Program-made: the position numbers and the translations under genes
Notes under the pieces: model-generated
What the model was told of the DNA's origin: nothing
The model's input: only the letters and a program-made list of their open reading frames with translations
Databases searched by the model: none
In this document: piece by piece, positions 58,873 to 64,000 of the stretch
Layout of the letters: each line of letters opens with the position of its first letter
Position numbering within the stretch: position 1 is the stretch's first letter
Origin: RACS-047 sp031553855
GTDB lineage: Bacteria > Bacillota > Clostridia > Christensenellales > Pumilibacteraceae
Reading direction: 5' to 3'
Length of the DNA: 64,000 nucleotides
Assembly: GCA_031553855.1 (NCBI GenBank)
Contig: JAVBKW010000025.1
Location: 58,187 to 122,186 of the forward strand

Positions 58873-60073
58873 ACTGCTAGCGGTACTTTTCGTACTCTTT
58901 GCCTTCTTTCAGTCGCTTGTTTTTTCAAATACGCCGCAAATAGACATGAGGGCGGTCGTTACCGTTTTAGGTATCGATTCCGTGCCGGGCGGGCGTTTCA
59001 AGACCTCTGCCCATATTTTAGTGCCCGTTGCCGCCGGCGAAACAAAGTCGAGCCAGGACCTCATCGAGTCGGAAGGCTCCTCCCTTGCCGAGGCGATAGA
59101 CAATTTAAGCGTAACAAACGGAACGAAAGTAGAGATTTCCCAATGCGGCATGGTGATTTTCGGAAAAACACTCAGCGAGAAGGACGTTTTAGAGCATGTG
59201 AAAATGCTTATGAGCGACGGCCGCGTGAGCGCGGGAGTAGTTTTGATTTCCGCCGATAAGCTCGAAGCGCGCGATTTTTTGGAAAAGCACAGCAAAATGA
59301 GCGACGAATCGTCTACGAACGTGAACAGCTTTATTTCGTTTTTTGAAAACAGCCTGTATATGCCGACCTTAACGATGATCCGTTTTTTAGCAAACAGCAC
59401 CACCGAATCCCGCTCATCGTTCCTGCCGTGCATTGAGCTTAAGGAGAACATGAGCGAAGATACGGGCAGCTCCGGCGGCTCGGGCGGCGAAGGCGGCGGA
59501 AGCTCGGGCGGCGAGAGCGCGCCGGTTTCAAAAACTAAAATAGAGAGTATAAGCACAATAGTTATTTTCCGCGACGGCAAAAGGGTAGGGATACTCGACA
59601 ATGTCGAAACAAGCGGCCTCAGCTGGACGGATAAAAGGTCGAAAAGGGGCTTTATCCAGTTGGACAAGTTCGAGGAGTTCGGCAGGGAATATCAAAATAT
59701 AGCGGGAAAGGTTTCCTCAAAAAAAGCTTCTATGAAATATTTATTTAAGGACGGAAAGCCCGTGCTTAAAGTCAAAGTCCGCGCAAAAATAGGGCTACTT
59801 GACCATCAGATGTTCACATACGATTTAGATAAAGCAAAGCTTAGCGATATCAAGGTGGTAAATATGCTCGACCGCCGTATGAGCGACAAAATCCAGTCTG
59901 AAATCGACGCTGCGATCAATGCCGTCAAACGTCTGGACTCTGATTTTATGAGGCTGAGATATAATTTCTTCCGTATGAAAAACAAGGAAATGACTAAATA
60001 CGAAAGCGATCCCAATAACGATTTTATCAGGGACCTGACGGTTGAATATGATATTAAGTGCGACGTGCGCTAA
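58826..60073 (+). CDS. gerC: GerA-family germinant receptor subunit C, no lipobox
   Basis: 415 residues, Ger(x)C family. N-terminal hydrophobic segment KLLAVLFVLFAFFQSLVF, then DMRAVVTVLGID and the usual FKTSAHILVP block. No Cys follows the hydrophobic segment, whereas GerC proteins normally have a lipobox, so this one is probably anchored by the helix itself. A Gly/Ser-rich insert (about 212-232) separates the second and third domains. The C-terminal domain has KVRAKIGLLDH and the final RYNFFRMKNKEM. GGAGG precedes the ATG. Confidence 0.88.
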   Translation: MAEQKMSKPWKIRAYKLLAVLFVLFAFFQSLVFSNTPQIDMRAVVTVLGIDSVPGGRFKTSAHILVPVAAGETKSSQDLIESEGSSLAEAIDNLSVTNGTKVEISQCGMVIFGKTLSEKDVLEHVKMLMSDGRVSAGVVLISADKLEARDFLEKHSKMSDESSTNVNSFISFFENSLYMPTLTMIRFLANSTTESRSSFLPCIELKENMSEDTGSSGGSGGEGGGSSGGESAPVSKTKIESISTIVIFRDGKRVGILDNVETSGLSWTDKRSKRGFIQLDKFEEFGREYQNIAGKVSSKKASMKYLFKDGKPVLKVKVRAKIGLLDHQMFTYDLDKAKLSDIKVVNMLDRRMSDKIQSEIDAAINAVKRLDSDFMRLRYNFFRMKNKEMTKYESDPNNDFIRDLTVEYDIKCDVR

Positions 60074-60769
60074 TTATTCTTCCAATACGCTTTGTGTAGT
60101 TTTTTTGCTCAGCCTTTCGGTGTCGCTTGTTTGCCCGGCAATAACTAAAATATCGTCGGGCAGCAGCGCGCACGTCCCTCCGGGCGTAACGATTACCTCA
60201 TCGCCCCGCTTTATAAGTATCACCGAAACCTTTTCGGTATTTCTTAAGTTTAGCTGCACCAGCGTTTTATTCTGCCATTTTTGCGGGGTTTTTATCTCCA
60301 CGATCTTAAAGTTATCGGTCAGGCTCATAACCTCGATCATATTCGGCTTAGAAAGTGACGCCGCAAGCTTTTCGCCCATTTCCTCTTCCGGAATAACGAC
60401 GCTGTCCGCGCCGATTTTTTCCAATACGGTTTTATGGAACTTGTTCTGGGCCTTTGCTATAACGTACTTAACTCCGAGCTGCTTGAGCATAAGCGTAACA
60501 AAAATACTGGCTTCGATATTTTTGCTTATACAAACAGCCGCAACGTCGAAATTATTGACGGCAAGGCGCGTTAAAACCCTTTCGTCGGTCGCGTTGGCGC
60601 AAACCGCCTGCGTGCAGAAATTGTCTATCTCGTTGACTTTTTCCTGATCCTCGTCTATGGCAAGAACGTCCGCGTTATCGCGGTACAGCGCTTTGCAAAG
60701 TGAAGTTCCGAAGCGTCCAAGCCCCACTACAAGAAATTGTTTTTTTGTTTGTTTTGACATTTTGATCAA
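60074..60769 (-). CDS. ktrA: Potassium uptake gating protein KtrA/TrkA
   Basis: 231 residues. RCK_N with QFLVVGLGRFGTSLCKAL (GxGxxG nucleotide loop), VLAIDEDQEKVNEID, ATDERVLTRLAVNNFD, and an RCK_C domain with LRNTEKVSVILIKRGDEVIV then LLPDDILVIAG. An octameric ring on the cytoplasmic face that opens KtrB with ATP and is often a c-di-AMP target, which ties in with dacA at 36.5 kb. It follows ktrB by 28 nt with AGAGG ahead of the ATG. Confidence 0.92.
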   Translation of the reverse strand: MIKMSKQTKKQFLVVGLGRFGTSLCKALYRDNADVLAIDEDQEKVNEIDNFCTQAVCANATDERVLTRLAVNNFDVAAVCISKNIEASIFVTLMLKQLGVKYVIAKAQNKFHKTVLEKIGADSVVIPEEEMGEKLAASLSKPNMIEVMSLTDNFKIVEIKTPQKWQNKTLVQLNLRNTEKVSVILIKRGDEVIVTPGGTCALLPDDILVIAGQTSDTERLSKKTTQSVLEE

Positions 60770-60797
60770 CCTCTGTTTGAATAATTAAAAGATCGTT

Positions 60798-62192
60798 TCA
60801 TCCGACTATTATACTGCCTTCGGGGTATTTTATAAGCGTCGAGTCTTTATCTGTAAAGAACGCAACTCCGAAATTCATAAGCCCGACTCTGCCTATGAAC
60901 ATCACGACGGCGCCCGCAATTTTACTCGGCGCGCTAAGAAAAGGCGTTACTCCGGCCGAAAGCCCGGTGGTGCTGAATGCGGAGGCCGATTCATAAAGCA
61001 TATTATTAAAGCTGTAAAGCCCCGCCTGCGCTAAAGCCGCGTTGCCGCGCTCGGCTATTAAAAGAAAAACTGTGAGCGATAAAATGAGCGCAATGCCCAG
61101 CATAGCTATCGAAAACGCCTTATAAACCGTTTTATAGCCTATCTTATGTTTAAACATAACGACCTCGTTTCTGCCGCGCATTACGCTGACTACCGTTATG
61201 ATAATAAGGGCGAACGTCGTCGTTTTAATACCGCCGCCGGTCGCGCCGGGCGATGCGCCGATAAACATCAGCGTCGAGAAAATGACCTTGCTGGCAGGGT
61301 GCATCGCAGCCTGATCCATTGCTGTAAATCCGGCCGTCCTTGCCGTTACGGACTGGAAAAAGGAGGAGAGCAGTTTTTGCATAAAGCTTTCGTCTTTGAG
61401 CGTTCCGGGATTGTTGTATTCAAGGATCATAAACATAACCGTTCCGAATAATATCAAAAATCCGGTAAACGTGATTACGACCTTCGTATGGACGCTCAGT
61501 TTTTTCATTTTGCCTTTGTTTACGAATAAATCCGTAATAACGGCAAAGCCTAAGCCGCCGATAATGATAAGCGCGCAGACCGTCAGGCACACGATCGCGT
61601 TAGATTTATAGCCGTAAAGGCTGACAAATTCATTTCCCGGAACGGCGAATAAGTCGAACCCCGCATTGCAGAAAGCCGAAACGGACGTAAACACAGCCTG
61701 CCATATACCGATAGGGCCGTTAGCGGCGCAGAAAAAGGGCATAAGTATCGCGCTCCCCGCGCCTTCGGCAATACCGGTAAGGATAAGTATCGCTCGCACA
61801 AGCCGCACAATTCCTTTTGTAGTGTCCTGGCTTAGCGAGTCCTGAATCGTGAGCCTGTCCTTAAATGAGATTTTTTTGCGGATTATCAGCATAACGAAAG
61901 TCGTCGCCGTCATAAAGCCAAGTCCGCCAATTTGGATCAGCAGCAGTATCACCGCTTGACCGAAGTATGAAAAGTGCAGCGCGGTGGACAGAGTCGTAAG
62001 ACCCGTCACGCAGACCGCGCTTGTGGAGGTGAACAGCGCGTCGATAAAATTCGTCCATTCCCTTGATTTTGAGCTAATAGGCAGCGTCAGTAAAAAACTG
62101 CCGATCAAAATGATGCCTAGAAAACCAAGTATGATTGTTTGCGCCGGCTTGAACCGGAATCTGCATTTAAATTTTAAAGTTTGCTCTTTCAT
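60798..62192 (-). CDS. ktrB: Potassium uptake channel KtrB/TrkH
   Basis: 464 residues, about ten membrane helices in the four-fold MPM arrangement. Selectivity-filter-like loops: STSAVCVTGLTT, VSAFCNAGFD, VTARTAGFTA and ASAFSTTGLSAG. IGASPGATGGGIKTTTFA is the conserved gating-loop region. Forms the K+ (or Na+-coupled K+) pore with KtrA. First gene of the ktrB-ktrA operon. Confidence 0.93.
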   Translation of the reverse strand: MKEQTLKFKCRFRFKPAQTIILGFLGIILIGSFLLTLPISSKSREWTNFIDALFTSTSAVCVTGLTTLSTALHFSYFGQAVILLLIQIGGLGFMTATTFVMLIIRKKISFKDRLTIQDSLSQDTTKGIVRLVRAILILTGIAEGAGSAILMPFFCAANGPIGIWQAVFTSVSAFCNAGFDLFAVPGNEFVSLYGYKSNAIVCLTVCALIIIGGLGFAVITDLFVNKGKMKKLSVHTKVVITFTGFLILFGTVMFMILEYNNPGTLKDESFMQKLLSSFFQSVTARTAGFTAMDQAAMHPASKVIFSTLMFIGASPGATGGGIKTTTFALIIITVVSVMRGRNEVVMFKHKIGYKTVYKAFSIAMLGIALILSLTVFLLIAERGNAALAQAGLYSFNNMLYESASAFSTTGLSAGVTPFLSAPSKIAGAVVMFIGRVGLMNFGVAFFTDKDSTLIKYPEGSIIVG

Positions 62193-62246
62193 TATAATAT
62201 ATGTTTTTGTTCCTGTGTAAATCCTTTTAAAATTTCTGCGGCAAAT

Positions 62247-62330
62247 AAAGGGTATTCATACCGCAGGATAAATCCTGCACCTCGCGCCTTTGGCGCGCCT
62301 TCCGCGCTAAAGCGCGGGGTATGCACCTTT
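62247..62330. repeat. Four-way-junction (cloverleaf-like) intergenic element, copy 2
   Basis: An outer stem (62247-62262 with 62317-62330, AAAGGGTA.../...TACCTTT-type) encloses three hairpins: GCAGGAT/ATCCTGC (62263-62278), CGCGCC/GGCGCG (62283-62297) and CCGCGC/GCGCGG (62302-62317). Same layout as 11173-11259 with compensating sequence differences. The flanking 62335-62385 adds one more A/T-rich hairpin (AAAAATGC/GCATTTTT). Confidence 0.55.
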
Positions 62331-62394
62331 GTCGGTGGCGCAAAAATGCCCTTGCAAGCAAGCATTTTTGCTTCTGGAATCAAAAAAGTTAATA

Positions 62395-63531
62395 TTAAAC
62401 CGAAATCAAGCAGCTTGCGCTTGAGGCCATCCCTTTTTCCTCCCCGGCAATACCCAGTTTTTCGGTAGTCGTGGCCGAAACGGTCACAAGGGCGGGGGAT
62501 ATGCCGAGCGCATCCGCTATATTTTTCTGCATTGCCGGAATATGGGGCGCAAGCTTTGGCTTTTGAGCCATTATCACGGCGGAAATATTACCTATTGTAT
62601 ATCCTTTATCCTTAATTTTTAAACCGACTTCCTTTAAAAGCCCTATACTGTCCGCGCCCGAATATTTGTCGTCGGTGTCGGGAAATAAAACTCCGATATC
62701 GGGCAGGTTAGCAGCCGAAAGCAGCGCGTCCATTACGGCGTGCGTTAAAACGTCGGCGTCGGAATGGCCAAGTAAGCCCTTATAATGCTTGATCCTTACG
62801 CCGCCTAAGATAAGCGCACGCCTCTCAACCAGTTGATGAACGTCAAACCCCGCGCCTATTCTTAAGGACGAGCCGGGCAGGCGGAACAGGTCTTCCGGCG
62901 TTGTTACTTTTATATTTGAGTACTCTCCGCTCACGATATGCGCTTTAAATCCCGCGTTCTCATAAACTGCGGAATCATCGGAAAAAACTCCGTCAGCTTT
63001 TTGGTATGCGGCGGATATCTCATTAAATCTGAAAGTTTGGGGAGTTTGGATATTATATAAGACGTTTCTGTCCAAAGTTTTAACGGCTAAGCCGTCTTTA
63101 ACCTCTTTTACTGTATCGGTACAGGGTACTGCGACGACGCCGCTTCCGTATTTAAGCGCGGAATCGATGCTTTTGTCGATAGTTTGCGGCAAAATATACG
63201 GACGCGCTCCGTCGTGTATGCAGACTATATCGCATTGCCCGGCGGCTTTAAGGCCGTTACGGGCAGATTCAGTCCGGGTTTGGCCGCCTATGGCTAGCGT
63301 TACATTTTTGTATTGGGCGGCAATCAAGGATATAGCCTCGCGGTCGCAGTCGGCGCAGACGAGGACTATTCTGTTCACGCGGCTCAGCATAAAAGCGTCA
63401 AGCGCGGTTTCAACGATAGTCTTTTTGCCTGAAAAATGCAGTATCTTATTATAATTAAGGCCCGTGCGCGTGCCTGAACCGGCGCAAAGAATAACGGCGC
63501 AAATATCGGGCTTATTTAAAACTTCTTCCAT
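62395..63531 (-). CDS. ispDF: Bifunctional IspD-IspF fusion (MEP pathway)
   Basis: 378 residues. IspD part (1-220): AVILCAGSGTRTGLNYNKIL, VCIHDGARPYI, PCTDTVKEV, NIQTPQTFRF. It forms CDP-ME from MEP and CTP. IspF part (about 225-378): RIGAGFDVHQL (zinc ligands Asp, His), LLGHSDADVLTHAVMDALL, GVLFPDTDDKYSGADS, and the C-terminal TTTEKLGIAGEEKGMA. It cyclises CDP-MEP to MEcPP. The two enzymes are non-consecutive steps, yet the fusion is well known in Campylobacter and scattered taxa. It starts 4 nt after the S4-domain gene. Confidence 0.95.
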   Translation of the reverse strand: MEEVLNKPDICAVILCAGSGTRTGLNYNKILHFSGKKTIVETALDAFMLSRVNRIVLVCADCDREAISLIAAQYKNVTLAIGGQTRTESARNGLKAAGQCDIVCIHDGARPYILPQTIDKSIDSALKYGSGVVAVPCTDTVKEVKDGLAVKTLDRNVLYNIQTPQTFRFNEISAAYQKADGVFSDDSAVYENAGFKAHIVSGEYSNIKVTTPEDLFRLPGSSLRIGAGFDVHQLVERRALILGGVRIKHYKGLLGHSDADVLTHAVMDALLSAANLPDIGVLFPDTDDKYSGADSIGLLKEVGLKIKDKGYTIGNISAVIMAQKPKLAPHIPAMQKNIADALGISPALVTVSATTTEKLGIAGEEKGMASSASCLISV

Positions 63532-63535
63532 TTTA

Positions 63536-63781
63536 TTATTCGCTCTTGACCTCGTAAAGCGCGGCGGCTTCTTCTTTGGACGCTTTTTCGTTCAGGCCTT
63601 TCACTATTACCTCTAAAGCGTTCGAGCCAAACTCTACCCTTATAGTATCGCCTATCTTCACTTTATGTGCGGGCTTGACGGCTTTACCGTTCACAAAAAC
63701 CCTTTCAAGGCCGCAGGCGTTATTGGCTACCGACCGTCTTTTTAGTATTCTGGATACCTTTAAAAATTTGTCGATCCTCAT
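63536..63781 (-). CDS. rqcP: S4-domain RNA-binding protein, RqcP/HslR-like
   Basis: 81 residues. MRIDKFLKVSRILKRRSVAN is the S4 start; VFVNGKAVKPAHKVKIGDTI completes the fold. Matches the small Hsp15-type protein RqcP that acts with RqcH in ribosome-associated quality control and Ala-tailing. On the minus strand an extended -10 (TGG-TATACT, 63800-63792) ends 10 nt before the ATG, so the leader is very short. Co-directional with ispDF, 4-nt gap. Confidence 0.85.
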   Translation of the reverse strand: MRIDKFLKVSRILKRRSVANNACGLERVFVNGKAVKPAHKVKIGDTIRVEFGSNALEVIVKGLNEKASKEEAAALYEVKSE

Positions 63782-63954
63782 AATTGCACTAAGTATACCA
63801 TATTATTTTTAAAAAATCTATAATTTTACAGACTCTATACACTTTGATATTTATAAAAACTTTATTTTTCTACAAAATATGGAAGAACTCGGGCAAAATA
63901 GTTCAAAAAGGTTAAAAAACTGCTGAAAAACTTTTAAAACAATATAAAAAACAG

Positions 63955-63983
63955 TTGACTAAAAAAAGGGGTTGTGGTAATAT
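63955..63983 (+). promoter_or_regulatory. Sigma-A promoter reading out of the window
   Basis: TTGACT (63955-63960), a 17-nt spacer ending in TGG, then TAATAT (63978-63983). Its gene lies beyond 64000. In 63782-63954 nothing else is visible besides the rqcP promoter. Confidence 0.65.
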
Positions 63984-64000
63984 ATAAAAGCTGTCCCAAA

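Noticed and set aside
60042..60647. 201-codon open frame on the plus strand over ktrA
   Set aside because: Ser/Thr/Leu-rich product typical of a reverse reading of the RCK gene; ktrA is clear on the minus strand.

Overview
The window is from a spore-forming, low-to-moderate-GC member of the Bacillota, most likely an uncultured gut-type Clostridia. The support is direct: a BofA-type SigK-processing inhibitor, the germination protease GPR, a complete GerA/GerB/GerC germinant receptor, a Leu T-box leader, a cobalamin riboswitch with an ECF transporter, CdaA, and a Ku/LigD end-joining operon. Most of the window is housekeeping chromosome. No rRNA, tRNA or CRISPR array was recognised.

Layout. 1-1.2 kb: partial acyl-CoA dehydratase activase (-). 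1.4-4.8 kb: a DUF6530-like gene behind a double-palindrome operator, then a split LigD ligase, LigD polymerase and Ku operon (-). 4.9-11 kb: two hybrid histidine kinases (-); the upstream one, with a dCache-type sensor, is interrupted by an in-frame amber codon at 9555-9557. 11-17 kb: leuA under a Leu(CUC) T-box, guaA, proS, bofA. 17-29 kb: recD2, a truncated YacL-like protein, a transporter-like protein, fhs, glnS, an SDR-like protein, a HAD phosphatase and a short alaS. 29-40 kb: aldose-epimerase-like protein, degenerate amidase, mtnN, DUF421/DUF4363, holA, a degenerate M28 lipoprotein, dacA plus a 55-residue CdaR remnant, DUF1015, aspartokinase. 40-42 kb: a lipoprotein gene between 74-bp direct repeats, then rpsT with a long charged tail.

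42.3-46.6 kb is a small integrative element inserted between rpsT and gpr. It has a tyrosine integrase, 17-bp direct-repeat ends and paired CTGTGTCA repeats near both ends. It carries phage-like remnants, an XRE regulator with a broken ImmA-like gene, and a three-gene higB-higA-secB toxin-antitoxin-chaperone module with its own promoter and a perfect 18-bp operator. 46.6-49.8 kb: gpr, murI, thrB, a uracil/hypoxanthine-DNA glycosylase. 49.8-54.9 kb: a cobalamin riboswitch, then an alpha-alpha toroid lipoprotein, a DUF4430 lipoprotein, EcfT, a fused EcfA-EcfA' and an S component. This looks like a bacterial two-piece counterpart of intrinsic factor/transcobalamin feeding a B12 importer. 54.9-64 kb: DUF3810, gerA-gerB-gerC, ktrA/ktrB, fused ispDF, rqcP-like S4 protein.

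Cross-cutting signals. In recD2, holA and thrB a sigma-A-like promoter sits so that the -10 hexamer ends exactly 6 nt before the ATG, with no Shine-Dalgarno sequence; dacA is similar. This predicts leaderless mRNAs. Several intergenic regions hold structured repeats: two four-way-junction elements (about 11.2 and 62.3 kb), three related long hairpins with GTAC-containing loops (17.1, 28.9, 31.4 kb) and one MITE-like 169-nt palindrome (30.1 kb).
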